A DNA stretch of 64,000 bases from Lewinellaceae bacterium (GTDB taxonomy: Bacteria; Bacteroidota; Bacteroidia; Chitinophagales; Saprospiraceae), in the NCBI GenBank assembly GCA_020636075.1, contig JACJYO010000001.1, forward strand, positions 558,001-622,000, read 5' to 3'. The notes beneath the pieces are model-generated. The model was not told where the DNA came from and did not search any database. It saw nothing but the letters and a program-made list of their open reading frames with translations. The translations under genes were made by a program, and so were the position numbers. Position 1 is the stretch's first letter. Every line of letters starts with the position of its first letter. Below, one piece after another: positions 1-9,342 of the stretch.

Positions 1-991
1 ACTGCCAATAGCCATTGAAAAAGTCTACTGGAACATTGCTATAGGCATTGCTGAAAACAGAGATCACCTTGTCGGCAGGCACTGTAGGTGCGGGTGCCGG
101 CGTGGCGGGCAAAACGGGTGCCCCGGTAGACACAATTGTCAGCGAGCCTTCCGAAGCGACGCCTGCAAGTGTTGCGCTGATCACTGCAGTACCGGCATCC
201 ATTACTTTTACCGATCCGGTAGGGCTGACACTGGCTACGCTTGAATTTGATGAAGCAAAAATAAAATAGGCCGGTGCTGCTTCAACCCGTTGGTCTACGC
301 CGTTCGGCAAGTTGAAGCTGGCAAAACCGGATACCGTGTAGTTGTTTCCGGTTTCGGCATTTTCGGTTACATCTGCGCCATCCATGATCCCCGAACGGGC
401 GTGGGCTATGGTTCCCAGGTTTTCAAACCGGACCTCATCGATCCAAAAAGTGTATCCCTTGCCATCTTCCGGACCTTCCGAAAAAAACAGCATACCCCGT
501 TCGGCTGTAAGTTTGGCAGGATCTGGAATCGGGATGTAGTACTTTTTCCAGTTGGTATTCACCTCCAGACCGTTGATGGCTGCCTGGTATTTGTTTTCTC
601 CCAGGTCATTTCCAAAACCAATCAGATCTATTGTTGCCGATTTGGATGCTTTAGCCCAAAAGGTCAGGACATTGTAGCCGGAAAGATCACGCCCGGTATT
701 ACTGTAATATACGCCTCCGGCGTAGGCACCTGCAGGGTCGTCGAAATCGGGAACTGCAATACGCATAGAAGTCGTTCCCTTATATTTCACCTCTGTGTCC
801 ACATCAAAAGCCCGTACATCTGAGCCGCCAAAAGCAGCATAACCCAAGTCTGGGCTGAAAGCATCAATAAAAACTTCGGCATTTGTGGGGTAGGTAGCAG
901 GATCCAATTCACCCAAGTCCCTTTCGCAGCTTAGGAAGAGCGCAGCGGGTAACAGGAAGCAGATGATCGGATAAGCATATGTATTCTTCAT
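1..991 (-). CDS. surface lipoprotein with carbohydrate-binding-like and Ig-like domains (partial)
   Basis: The reading frame opens with ATG at 991 and runs off the left edge, so the C-terminus is missing. The first 21 residues form a lipoprotein signal ending in LFLSC, followed by an acidic ERDLGELD stretch as in exported Bacteroidota surface lipoproteins. Residues about 35-175 resemble a jelly-roll carbohydrate-binding module (FWAKAS, ending in FWIDEVRFENLG). Residues about 200-275 look like a bacterial Ig-like (BIG2) domain with SSNSSVASVSPTG. A P/T-rich linker leads into a second module beginning VISVFSNAYSNVP, a start I associate with glycan-binding proteins of beta-glucan loci. The gene lies 27 nt downstream of the glycosidase/barrel gene on the same strand, so the two are probably cotranscribed. 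I infer a surface glycan-binding protein; a catalytic domain beyond the window edge cannot be excluded. Confidence 0.8.
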   Translation of the reverse strand, partial: MKNTYAYPIICFLLPAALFLSCERDLGELDPATYPTNAEVFIDAFSPDLGYAAFGGSDVRAFDVDTEVKYKGTTSMRIAVPDFDDPAGAYAGGVYYSNTGRDLSGYNVLTFWAKASKSATIDLIGFGNDLGENKYQAAINGLEVNTNWKKYYIPIPDPAKLTAERGMLFFSEGPEDGKGYTFWIDEVRFENLGTIAHARSGIMDGADVTENAETGNNYTVSGFASFNLPNGVDQRVEAAPAYFIFASSNSSVASVSPTGSVKVMDAGTAVISATLAGVASEGSLTIVSTGAPVLPATPAPAPTVPADKVISVFSNAYSNVPVDFFNGYWQ

Positions 992-1018
992 CAGTTGATA
1001 GTTTACTAGTTATATAAG

Positions 1019-4000
1019 CTACTGAAAGATGTTGACTCGGATATAGGTTCGGATTTCCCATTCGTTGCCGTTGTTGTAACCCGGGGCAGTAGGGTCGCAC
1101 ACCAATTCGCCGGCAGCGTTAATGTATTGCGCGGGGCAATAGCGCGGGGAATACTGGTCGAGGGTACGGTAGGTGCCCTGAATACCGATTTTCGTGTTGG
1201 GCAGTTCAAGCCAACCGGGTTTGCCCAGCGAGGTGGAAATATCCAGCATGAATTGCTGGGGAAAGGTGAGGTTGAAATCGCGGTGGTAATCGTAGGGGCC
1301 CCAATCATTAATTTTCACCGCCGCGACCAGTTTGACTTTTTTATAGACCATCCGCACATCGGTGCCAAATCGTTGGATCGTCCGTATGTTGTCGCCGTTG
1401 GCTTGGGCGTTCCCCACATACAGGTTGGCAATGAAACCCAGGTCCGGGTTTAACTTGGAAACGATACGCGCGTAAGCCTCCCACAAGTCGTCGGCCGGGG
1501 CAGACCCTGGAAAAGCAAAGGTCGTGCGACCATCGGGGAGGATACCGATTGCGGCATCCTGAACTGTGGGCAAGTGCCGGAACACGAATCCTGCACTCAT
1601 GGCAAACCGGGCATCTTCGGCTCTGTCATTGTCCCAATCATACATCCAGGTGGCCGGCGTGGGATCGTAGGTGATCAGCAGTTCACCGGCGACCGTTTCG
1701 CGGTTGACACGCACAGAAAACGGGTCATCCAGGATATTCCGCGGCCTTCCGGGCGCTTGTACATCACCAGGAATTGGTCCTTCAATCGGGCGTTGCCACA
1801 GAAAGTTAGGCGCAAACTGAAAATCACCTGTGGTGTATGTAAATCCACTCAGCACATTGTATTGGTTTCCGCTTCCGCTATCCTTCAGGCGCCAGCCTGT
1901 GAATGTTTTGGTGTAGTCGGCGCCTCCATTTGCCACGAGCGCCATGGCTGCCGCTTGCGCGTACCAGTTGATTCTGCCCTGGGAATAGGTTACTTTCAGT
2001 TTCCCGCCCCAGGTATCCTCCGGTTTGATTTGATCCTGATAGATGGTATAATCGCCTCTTTGCCCCTCAACGATTTGGAAGGTACGGTCGATCAGGGGTT
2101 GTCCGCCCCAAATGCCACCAAGTTCAAAGCCCAGGTTGCCAAGTTTTGTTTTTGCGTGTAGCGTAGCCCTGCGTGTTTTGGGTTGTGGAATAGCGAACGA
2201 GCTTTCCGTGTTGCCCCGTTGTTCCAGATCTTCATGAAAAATACCGGTCAGGTCAATTCCGGCAATTGTCCGGCTGTACTTGACCAGAATGGCCGGGTTG
2301 GCGCCCCACCACAACTCGGGCCCCATGGCAAGGCTAAGTCCCTTGAGCTTCCGTTTGCCATCCAGTTCAAAACCCAGTGGGGCCGAGCCATTATAAATAT
2401 CGATGTTGGGGCCGTAATTGGCTTCCGGATACAAGCCGAAAAAATCACCTTCGTAGCCCCAATGGTAATGTCCGGTGCGATAGAAACCGGTGAGGTCAAA
2501 GTTTTTGGTCGTCCAATTAACATCTGCCCGGTATAGCTGAATGCGGTTGACATCGCGCAATTCGACAGGACCGTTAGGGGTATTGGCCACTACGGTACGC
2601 CCCCGATTTTCATAAAAAATTTCATTAATGGGGTTTTTCGCAACATTACCCAATATGTTCACCTCCATGTTTGCCCGAAGATTCGGCGCCGGATTGCCGG
2701 CCACACCCACAAAAAAGGACTGCATGTGGTCAAATCCCAATTGGTTGGGAAATACTTCTTCGTCGGGGTTAGGCTCATCCGGTGTGGTTATTAAACTCCC
2801 CCCCGTATTAAACGTAGTGAATTCAGCGCTCAAACGGCTAAACCGTATTTTCCCGGATTGTTCCCCCTCCAGGGCCGCCTTGTCGCCCCTTGCCTTGATT
2901 ACGGCATCTATTATTTTGATTTGATCACAATGCGTTTTTATGGATTCAGCCGTGCTGCCGCGCTGGTAGGGGTTAAGGGTATGCACATCCATCAAAGCAT
3001 AATAGGCTGCCCGGGGATACAAATGGTAAAGGCCGCGTTCATCGGTAGGGCCTTTGGCACATATACCAAACCACTCTTCATTCATATTATTTTCTCCCGC
3101 CTCGTAATCGCTGAGATAGCCTCCATTGGACCAGGAAGCATTATTGTCGTGAACATCCAGGTTGCTGGTTTGTCCAAATTTCCACCAGCCGTCGCTGAAT
3201 TGGAAGGTAAACCCGCCGATGGAGTTCCCGGCCTTTCCCATCCCGGCTGCGTTTGCATAAATTTCGTTCCAATTACCAACCAGGTAATACGCCTGCGCTT
3301 GCTGGTCCTCGCTATTGGAAATGGCGTTAAAGGCATCTGCGCCAAATTCAGTGAACATCAGGGGTTTGCCATATTCCTTTTTTACCCGATCAAAGGCATC
3401 GCCAAAAGAAACGCCACGGTACATGTTAACCCCCAGGATATCCACATTCGGGCATCCTCTGGCTATAATGTCCAAAAACAACAGGTCTCCATTACAGATC
3501 GCGACCGGGTGGGATTTGTCCAGGGTTTTCATTTGGACGACCGCATCGTCAAAGAGCTGGTACATCGATTCTGCCCGAATAGTCGACTTTCGGTCTTCCA
3601 GTGGAATATCTTCCGTTTCGGCGCCATCCCAGAAAAGTCCGTAGTTATTTTCGTTGCCCAGCAAGTAAAGCAGCAGTCCGGGGGTGTTTTTATATGCTTC
3701 TGTCATTTCACTGACCTCACGAAGCAAAAGTTCGCGCGTGCGCGGATCTGCATACTCGGTATTCGATACCCAGGCCCCGTCCAGGGTTAGGCCATATCGA
3801 CCAAAAGAATGGTTAAGCACCGTATAGATCCCGTACTTTTCATAGATATAGGTTATCCATTTGGCAGGCACACCCGAGTATTGGCGTATCGTGTTGACGC
3901 CCATGTTCCTCAACAAGGACATTTCTTCATCCAATGCTGCCCGGATAATATCATCGGACTGCTGCCACAAACTGTACGCATAATTGGTTCCAATAGGGAA

Positions 4001-4156
4001 ATAATCCCAATTCATGCCATTGATCATGAAGTCGTTTCCGTTAACCTGCAATTTCAGGCCCTCTACATTCTGAATGACGGAAACTTGGTCAGTTTGTGCA
4101 GGTAGCATGACTACCGAGAAAAAGAGGGCAAAAAGGAGGAGTAGATTTTTCAACAT
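1019..4156 (-). CDS. clan-A type glycosidase fused to an outer-membrane beta-barrel-like domain
   Basis: From ATG 4156 the protein has a clean signal peptide (MLKNLLLLFALFF to LPAQ); ATG 4165 is an alternative, and an upstream TTG at 4186 is less likely. Numbered from that TTG, residues about 45-425 form a TIM barrel like glycoside hydrolase family 2/5 catalytic domains. The likely acid/base is Glu179 in LLGNEN and the nucleophile Glu280 in FTEFGAD. After a proline/acidic linker (about 470-485), some 570 residues are rich in alternating aromatic and polar strands (RTGHYHWGY, MGPELWWG). The protein ends in YIRVNIFQ, like the last strand of an outer-membrane barrel. The arrangement suggests an enzyme held on the cell surface by its own barrel. 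Substrate is unknown; the neighbouring lipoprotein suggests a beta-glucan. The barrel call is by inspection only. Confidence 0.8.
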   Translation of the reverse strand: MLKNLLLLFALFFSVVMLPAQTDQVSVIQNVEGLKLQVNGNDFMINGMNWDYFPIGTNYAYSLWQQSDDIIRAALDEEMSLLRNMGVNTIRQYSGVPAKWITYIYEKYGIYTVLNHSFGRYGLTLDGAWVSNTEYADPRTRELLLREVSEMTEAYKNTPGLLLYLLGNENNYGLFWDGAETEDIPLEDRKSTIRAESMYQLFDDAVVQMKTLDKSHPVAICNGDLLFLDIIARGCPNVDILGVNMYRGVSFGDAFDRVKKEYGKPLMFTEFGADAFNAISNSEDQQAQAYYLVGNWNEIYANAAGMGKAGNSIGGFTFQFSDGWWKFGQTSNLDVHDNNASWSNGGYLSDYEAGENNMNEEWFGICAKGPTDERGLYHLYPRAAYYALMDVHTLNPYQRGSTAESIKTHCDQIKIIDAVIKARGDKAALEGEQSGKIRFSRLSAEFTTFNTGGSLITTPDEPNPDEEVFPNQLGFDHMQSFFVGVAGNPAPNLRANMEVNILGNVAKNPINEIFYENRGRTVVANTPNGPVELRDVNRIQLYRADVNWTTKNFDLTGFYRTGHYHWGYEGDFFGLYPEANYGPNIDIYNGSAPLGFELDGKRKLKGLSLAMGPELWWGANPAILVKYSRTIAGIDLTGIFHEDLEQRGNTESSFAIPQPKTRRATLHAKTKLGNLGFELGGIWGGQPLIDRTFQIVEGQRGDYTIYQDQIKPEDTWGGKLKVTYSQGRINWYAQAAAMALVANGGADYTKTFTGWRLKDSGSGNQYNVLSGFTYTTGDFQFAPNFLWQRPIEGPIPGDVQAPGRPRNILDDPFSVRVNRETVAGELLITYDPTPATWMYDWDNDRAEDARFAMSAGFVFRHLPTVQDAAIGILPDGRTTFAFPGSAPADDLWEAYARIVSKLNPDLGFIANLYVGNAQANGDNIRTIQRFGTDVRMVYKKVKLVAAVKINDWGPYDYHRDFNLTFPQQFMLDISTSLGKPGWLELPNTKIGIQGTYRTLDQYSPRYCPAQYINAAGELVCDPTAPGYNNGNEWEIRTYIRVNIFQ

Positions 4157-4165
4157 AACTTCCAT

Positions 4166-4712
4166 ATTTGATAATGTATTTTGCAATACGAGGGAAGGGT
4201 GAAATTTAATTTGTTAAACTTTGTGAAAATAGAACTTATTCCTCGAAATCCGGATATATACTCTCGATATACACGGTCCTAAAAAGGCAAAATCACGGAG
4301 CCCAGTTTGAACCTAAAAAGATGAAAATCAGGATTTTACAGAAAACAGCACGCCCAGCCCACTAAAACCGCCATGTATACCGGTTATAAATCGTGCGATC
4401 CGGATTCAAACCGGTAATTCTTGTTATTTAACCTTGGGAAAGTGGACTTGCCGGGTTGAATTATCCTGCCTGTGCATTGGGAAAATCTGCCTGTATTGCC
4501 AGCTTGTTTCAGCCAACAATCCAGCGATTGTGAAAAGCAATGCACCGAGTGCTAGAAAAACGTTGATTTCAGTTTGACTAACCAACCCGCGAAAAAAACG
4601 GTCATTCGGTAAAACCATGGCAGGATTCTCAAACTTCATTTACAGGAATCCTGAAACTTGATCCATATTTGTACTTGGCAGCAGGCCAAATAACAAACTT
4701 AATCGCCAACCA
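4166..4712. other. 547-nt intergenic stretch with no convincing gene
   Basis: The stretch separates the leftward glycosidase gene from the rightward DUF2461 gene and must hold both promoters. It is AT-rich near 4190-4260. The best promoter-like string for the rightward gene is CATATTTG near 4664, one base off the TAnnTTTG box and lacking a well-placed TTG. Apart from the doubtful small frame at 4424-4639 I see no gene, RNA or long repeat. Confidence 0.5.
4424..4639 (-). CDS. possible small membrane protein (doubtful)
   Basis: A 71-codon frame starting at ATG 4639. It encodes one hydrophobic stretch (VFLALGALLFTIAGLLAE, about residues 28-45) flanked by charged segments, so a single-pass membrane protein is possible. 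I recognise no family. The frame lies in a long intergenic stretch with no clear promoter, and open frames of this length arise by chance. Treat it as unsupported until homologues are found. Confidence 0.2.
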   Translation of the reverse strand: MKFENPAMVLPNDRFFRGLVSQTEINVFLALGALLFTIAGLLAETSWQYRQIFPMHRQDNSTRQVHFPKVK

Positions 4713-5378
4713 ATGCTCAATTCTGATTCGCTCCAATTCCTTTACGATCTTTCCCAAAACAACAACCGCGAATGGTTTACCGAAAACAAAAAACGCTACG
4801 AAAAAACGACAAAAAAACCGTTTGAAGCCTTTGTATCTGCACTAATCGACCGGATCAAGAAATTCGAGCCAGCGTTTCAAACCACAGCCAAAGACAGCAT
4901 TTTCCGCATTTACCGCGACACGCGTTTCTCCTCGGACAAAACGCCATACAAAACCCATTTGTCGGCCGTGTTCACCTCGCATGGACGAAAAACCATGCAA
5001 GAACCGGGTTATTATTTTCAAATCAGTTTCGGAAGCCTGAGCATTGGTGGCGGCGCCTATTTTCTGGAAAAAGAACAATTGGCCAAGGTTCGGCAGGCAA
5101 TCGCCAAAAACCCAAAGGCATTTCGAAAATTGATCGAAGCGGCTGCTTTTACAGAAAAGTTCGGCGAGATCAAAGGGGAGAAAAACAAGATACTGCCTGC
5201 TGAGATCAAGCAAGTTGCTGTTGCTGAGCCGTTGTTGTTTAACAAGCAGTTTTATTACATGACGGAGATTGATCCGGAAATTGTTCTCCAGCCGGATGCC
5301 ATTGAAGCTGTAGCCGCTTATTTCGAAGCCGGGAAGCCGCTGAATGATTTTTTCCGGAAGGCGTTGGGGAGTCTCTGA
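4713..5378 (+). CDS. DUF2461 / TIGR02453 family protein
   Basis: This 221-residue protein has the hallmarks of the DUF2461 family: an N-terminal L-x-x-NNNREWF segment, RIYRDTRFSSDKTPYKTH in the middle, and GGGAYFLEKEQLAKVRQAI. The length is normal for the family, which is widespread in Bacteroidota and has no established biochemical function. It has no signal peptide or membrane segment, so it should be cytosolic. It stands alone between two genes on the opposite strand; its 3' end converges on araA with only 25 nt between stop codons. Confidence 0.9.
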   Translation: MLNSDSLQFLYDLSQNNNREWFTENKKRYEKTTKKPFEAFVSALIDRIKKFEPAFQTTAKDSIFRIYRDTRFSSDKTPYKTHLSAVFTSHGRKTMQEPGYYFQISFGSLSIGGGAYFLEKEQLAKVRQAIAKNPKAFRKLIEAAAFTEKFGEIKGEKNKILPAEIKQVAVAEPLLFNKQFYYMTEIDPEIVLQPDAIEAVAAYFEAGKPLNDFFRKALGSL

Positions 5379-5403
5379 AAATTATTTAAGATCTGTCTCA
5401 TTC

Positions 5404-6915
5404 TCAAAACCCATGTCGAAACAATTGGTAATACACTTCATTGTTTCGCAAATCCTGTTTGAACTGTGTCATTTTTGTTGATTCATCGATCAACACCAGT
5501 TCTATTCCGGCCATTTCTGCAAAATCTTCCAGATGTTCTATTGTCAGGTTTTGTGAATAGCAAGTATGATGTGCGCCTCCGGCTAAAATCCAGGCCGCTG
5601 CAGCGGTTGACAGGTTGGGATGCGGTTTCCACAGTACACTCGCAACAGGTAATTTGGGCAGTGGATCAGGTTCGATGGCCTCAACTGTGTTTACCAATAA
5701 TCTAAAACGGTTACCCATGTCTATAATGGAGGCATTCAGCGCGGCGCCTTTACCCGTGGTGAAGACCAACCGAACGGGGTCCTCTTTTCCTCCAATGCCG
5801 AGGGGATGTACTTCACAACGTACCGTTCCGGAAGCGATGGATGGACAGATTTCCAACATGTGTGATCCCAGGACACTCGTTCGTTGGGGGTCAAAATGAT
5901 ACGTGTAATCTTCCATAAAAGAATTGCCTCCGTCCAGACCGGCAGCCATGACCTTCATTGCTCTCACCAACGCAGCCGTTTTCCAGTCACCTTCGGCACC
6001 AAAGCCGTAGCCGTCTGCCATTAGACGTTGAGAAGCGATACCTGGCAGTTGCTTTAGCCCGTGTAAATTTTCAAACGTATCGGTAAATGCCGTAAATCGG
6101 CCTTCTTGCAAAAAAGCGCGCATACCTAACTCAATTCGAGCAGCATCCAGCAGCGATTGGCATTTAGCACCGCCTTTTTTCAAGGAATCCATCAGTTGAT
6201 AGGTCGCCTCATATTCGGCCGTCAGTGCATTAATTGCACCTTCGGAAATGGCATTTACATATTGCACAAGGTCGCCCAGACCATATCCGTTTACGGACAT
6301 GCCAAACTGGATTTGCGCAGCCACTTTATCCCCTTCAGTTACCGCAACTTCCCGCATATTATCGCCAAAACGGGCAACTTTTGTGCGTTGCATTTCATAC
6401 CAGCCCAATGCAGCCCGCGCCCAGACATCCAGTTGCTGCTGAAGCGACTCCTCCTTCCAGTGACCGACGACCACTTTTCTATTCAAGCGCATTCGAGCGT
6501 TGATAAACCCAAATTCCCGGTCGCCATGTGCCGATTGGTGCAGGTTCATATAATCCATATCGATAGTTGCCCACGGTATATCCCGGTTAAACTGGGTATG
6601 CAAATGCGCCATTGGCTTGTTCAAGATTTTCAAGCCGTTGATCCACATCTTGGCAGGGGAAAAATTGTGCATCCAGGCAATCAAACCGATACAGTTGGAG
6701 TCGGCATTGGCTTCAACAATCAATTTTGTGACTTCTTCCGGTCGGGTCAACGTAGGTTTGTGCACCACCTTTACCGGAATATGTTTCGACGCATTAAATG
6801 CGGCTGCAATCATTTGTGAATTCGCCGCCACTTGTTGCAAGGCGGCATCTCCGTATAAATGCTGGCTTCCTGTGATAAACCAAATCTCGAGGTTTTGTAA
6901 GTCGATCATCTGCAT
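5404..6915 (-). CDS. araA: L-arabinose isomerase
   Basis: AraA converts L-arabinose to L-ribulose, the first step of bacterial arabinose catabolism. The 503-residue length matches the family. The conserved start FITGSQHLYG is present, and the four metal/catalytic positions of the E. coli enzyme can be placed: Glu in GFGAEGDWK, Glu in GNSFMEDYT, His in GSHMLEICPS and His in AGGAHHTCY. The start at 6915 (MQMIDLQ) puts the family N-terminus at the right place. No araB, araD or transporter gene lies beside it; the upstream neighbour on the same strand is an esterase. The isomerase may therefore serve a dispersed arabinose pathway or act on another pentose. Confidence 0.95.
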   Translation of the reverse strand: MQMIDLQNLEIWFITGSQHLYGDAALQQVAANSQMIAAAFNASKHIPVKVVHKPTLTRPEEVTKLIVEANADSNCIGLIAWMHNFSPAKMWINGLKILNKPMAHLHTQFNRDIPWATIDMDYMNLHQSAHGDREFGFINARMRLNRKVVVGHWKEESLQQQLDVWARAALGWYEMQRTKVARFGDNMREVAVTEGDKVAAQIQFGMSVNGYGLGDLVQYVNAISEGAINALTAEYEATYQLMDSLKKGGAKCQSLLDAARIELGMRAFLQEGRFTAFTDTFENLHGLKQLPGIASQRLMADGYGFGAEGDWKTAALVRAMKVMAAGLDGGNSFMEDYTYHFDPQRTSVLGSHMLEICPSIASGTVRCEVHPLGIGGKEDPVRLVFTTGKGAALNASIIDMGNRFRLLVNTVEAIEPDPLPKLPVASVLWKPHPNLSTAAAAWILAGGAHHTCYSQNLTIEHLEDFAEMAGIELVLIDESTKMTQFKQDLRNNEVYYQLFRHGF

Positions 6916-7018
6916 CGTTTAAGTTGATTTACGGTCCGAAGAAGGCATTTTCGCCGTGCTTACATTCGTAATACTTTTTTGTAATCCTAAGATCGCAATC
7001 GGGCATATTTTCAAAAAA

Positions 7019-7852
7019 TTACTTTTTTGAAGACTCCTTCCTGGCAACTATCCTCCGCACTTCCTTGATGAGCAGTGGAAATGCCGGCTCTGACATGTTG
7101 TGGCCGTACCCATCCAACTCGTATAGCGTGGTTTCAGGATGCCCCGCAACTTTCATCATCCGGAACAAATACGCGTTCTCTTCATATCGCCCCAGTAATT
7201 CCAATTCACGGTCGCCTGTGATCAGCAACAATGGCGGAGCATCGGCCCGAACGTGGAACAAGGGCGCAAATTCATCCACTACCGGCTGTGTACCCGGTAT
7301 TCCCCGTTCTTCCCGGATAGTGAAATGGGTGATCGTATGGCCACTGAACGGAATCAGGCCGGCGATCCGGTTTGCATCTATGCCATACGGGCGCAACCAA
7401 CGCTTGTCCAGGCCGACCATACTGGCCAGGTACCCTCCTGCAGAATGCCCGGAAATAAAAATCAACGTTGAATCGCCGCCAAAACTTTGGATATGGTCGA
7501 AAACCCAGGCAACTGCAGCCGCGCTATCCTCAATATACTTCGGCGCTTTCACCTTGGGGTTCAGTCGGTAATTGACAGCCACTACAGCGATACCTTTCCC
7601 TTTGAGCGATTCCGGTATTTCCTTTTCACCACCCGTTAATCCACCGCCATGGAACCAAACTACCGTCGCGAATCCTTTCGATTTTAACGGATAGTAAATA
7701 TCCAAAACACAGCGTTCCCGAATATAGGTATCGGACTTGCTTATAGAATCCGGATAGTACGGAATAGATAATTTGGTTGCATATTCAGATTCCTGGGCAA
7801 ATGCTACCAGGTGAATACCAAAAAGGATTATACCGAATAGCAGCTTCTTCAT
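7019..7852 (-). CDS. alpha/beta hydrolase (carboxylesterase-like)
   Basis: The protein has a signal peptide (MKKLLFGIILFGIHLVAFAQ) when started at ATG 7852; ATG codons at 7870 and 7891 would only add residues before it. The fold is that of hormone-sensitive-lipase or BD-FAE type esterases. The oxyanion-hole motif WFHGGG is followed by the nucleophile elbow GHSAGG; an acid residue probably lies in LITGDRELEL, and the catalytic His is in GYGHN near the C-terminus. It acts in the periplasm or outside the cell on an ester that cannot be named. It lies downstream of an S41 peptidase gene on the same strand (36 nt from that stop) and is likely cotranscribed with it. Confidence 0.88.
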   Translation of the reverse strand: MKKLLFGIILFGIHLVAFAQESEYATKLSIPYYPDSISKSDTYIRERCVLDIYYPLKSKGFATVVWFHGGGLTGGEKEIPESLKGKGIAVVAVNYRLNPKVKAPKYIEDSAAAVAWVFDHIQSFGGDSTLIFISGHSAGGYLASMVGLDKRWLRPYGIDANRIAGLIPFSGHTITHFTIREERGIPGTQPVVDEFAPLFHVRADAPPLLLITGDRELELLGRYEENAYLFRMMKVAGHPETTLYELDGYGHNMSEPAFPLLIKEVRRIVARKESSKK

Positions 7853-7887
7853 TTCTATAAATTTCAACATGATTAAACGATTTCGGG

Positions 7888-9162
7888 TCAACGCTTACCG
7901 CCCCGCACAAAATCAAGCACAGGATCCTTCCCATCCCGAAACTCAGCAAAAGGTTGCTCAATTATTTTATCCGGTGTAAGACCATTCGGGTTGTCAGTAG
8001 GAATTTTCACAGGTCTGGCCCCATAGAAAACCTGAATGCGTGAATTGGGCATGGTAAAATTTTGTTGGTCGCCAAAATAGTCTGGCCGTTGAGCCGGCAC
8101 TTCGCCCAATAGCTGCGCATTGGTCAGTTGTCGAAATGCCGCGGCAATTTCAACGGCTGCGCCCGAAGTGTTCCGGTTAACTGCTACGAACAGTCGGTTG
8201 GGCAGATTCACAAAAGGCATAGCAGCCAGGCGTTCAGCAAGTGCAATACCATCGGAAGGATTCCCCCCGGCATTAAACCGTAAATCGAAGAAAAAACGTG
8301 CACCAGGATATTGATCCAGCAATGTGATCACCGAGTCGGCTATGAGCCGGAAGGAAGGAAACTGTTCAGCACTGGCAGTATCGCCCGCTGCGAGCACGAT
8401 TTCCTTGCTGAAGCAAACATTGTACTGCAGGTAGGCGATACTATCACTTTCCAGCCAGTTCATGCTAAACATCTGCTTCATCGGGTTCCAACGGAGGTCG
8501 GGGTCTTTTGGCGTGTATTGCACCGGTTGAGCGCCCTCTTTTTCTGCTCTGAAATCGATGGGAAAGGTTTTGATAAAATAGCGCTGCCCTTTTTCATCGG
8601 CCATGATCATGGCAAGTGTATCCGAATTAGCCACACCTGCCTGGCGCATCGCCTCCGGAAAACGAAACCAGAGCGGGGCGTCGCGCCGGTACGATTCGTC
8701 GTTTTCGCGGGCAACATAACGGCCCATGCGCTCCAGGGCTACATTGGCATCCATGCCGTTAATTGCCAGAATTTTTTTACCGAGTGCCGGGCCAAATTTC
8801 TTCACCGTGGCGCTTATGTATAATCCATCGTCGAACCAGCCTAAGCCAACCGGAATTACTTTGCTGCGTTGCAGCAGCGGCGTCAGTTCCAGGCGGGTTT
8901 GGCCATCGCCGAATTGAGCAACGATTGCCTGCAATTCCAGCGCGATCTGCAGATCCGAGTGCCCCTCCAATTTTGCAGACAAATCTGCCAAATCTGCTTC
9001 AAATGCCTCCTGGGAATAGTTCCGAAACAGGTCCGGATGACGTTTGGGTAGTTCCTGTTGAAGAATCTGGATATCAGCGCGCCAGCGGTCGGGAGGTGTT
9101 TGAGCGCTTGCCGTTTGCACAATTAAGAACAGGAAAAGGATAAAATTGAAATGTAATCGCAT
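7888..9162 (-). CDS. exported S41-like (tail-specific protease type) peptidase
   Basis: ATG 9162 gives a proper signal peptide (MRLHFNFILFLFLIVQTASAQ); upstream frame residues have no exported character. The N-terminal half (DIQILQQELPKRHPDLF) and the DLRFNAGGN segment are typical of uncharacterised Bacteroidota S41 proteins. The serine motif is NTSGAAVEIAAAF, about residue 330. The Lys of classical Ctp proteases is not visible after GEVPAQRP, as in tricorn-like branches that use a different catalytic set. A PDZ-like region (LYISATVKKFGPALGKKILAING) precedes the catalytic domain. It should act in the periplasm or at the surface. Confidence 0.85.
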   Translation of the reverse strand: MRLHFNFILFLFLIVQTASAQTPPDRWRADIQILQQELPKRHPDLFRNYSQEAFEADLADLSAKLEGHSDLQIALELQAIVAQFGDGQTRLELTPLLQRSKVIPVGLGWFDDGLYISATVKKFGPALGKKILAINGMDANVALERMGRYVARENDESYRRDAPLWFRFPEAMRQAGVANSDTLAMIMADEKGQRYFIKTFPIDFRAEKEGAQPVQYTPKDPDLRWNPMKQMFSMNWLESDSIAYLQYNVCFSKEIVLAAGDTASAEQFPSFRLIADSVITLLDQYPGARFFFDLRFNAGGNPSDGIALAERLAAMPFVNLPNRLFVAVNRNTSGAAVEIAAAFRQLTNAQLLGEVPAQRPDYFGDQQNFTMPNSRIQVFYGARPVKIPTDNPNGLTPDKIIEQPFAEFRDGKDPVLDFVRGGKR

Positions 9163-9227
9163 AATTTTTGTGTTTGAAAAAACATGAGACTGTCGCATAA
9201 GACTCAGTTCGCTCCGTAACGTCAGAA

Positions 9228-9294
9228 TTTTCACCACGAGACACGGAGGACACAGAGAGCTAAACTCTGTGTCCTCCGTGTCTCGTGGTGAAAA
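9228..9294. repeat. perfect 30-bp inverted repeat (CCACGAG/CACGGAGG type)
   Basis: The left arm 9228-9257 and right arm 9265-9294 are perfect reverse complements around a 7-nt loop. The core reads ACCACGAGACACGGAGGACA. It lies between the HerA-like gene and the S41 peptidase gene, both leftward, and could act as a transcript-end or RNA-processing hairpin. Related hairpins occur at 42710-42794 and 51543-51581. Confidence 0.85.
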
Positions 9295-9342
9295 AATAAT
9301 CTACAGCGGTCATGCTAAGTTTTCGACTTATCGGACAGCCAC

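Noticed and set aside
5404..9162. An arabinose-use operon around araA
   Set aside because: The neighbours are an esterase and a peptidase; no kinase, epimerase, transporter or regulator of pentose metabolism is seen.
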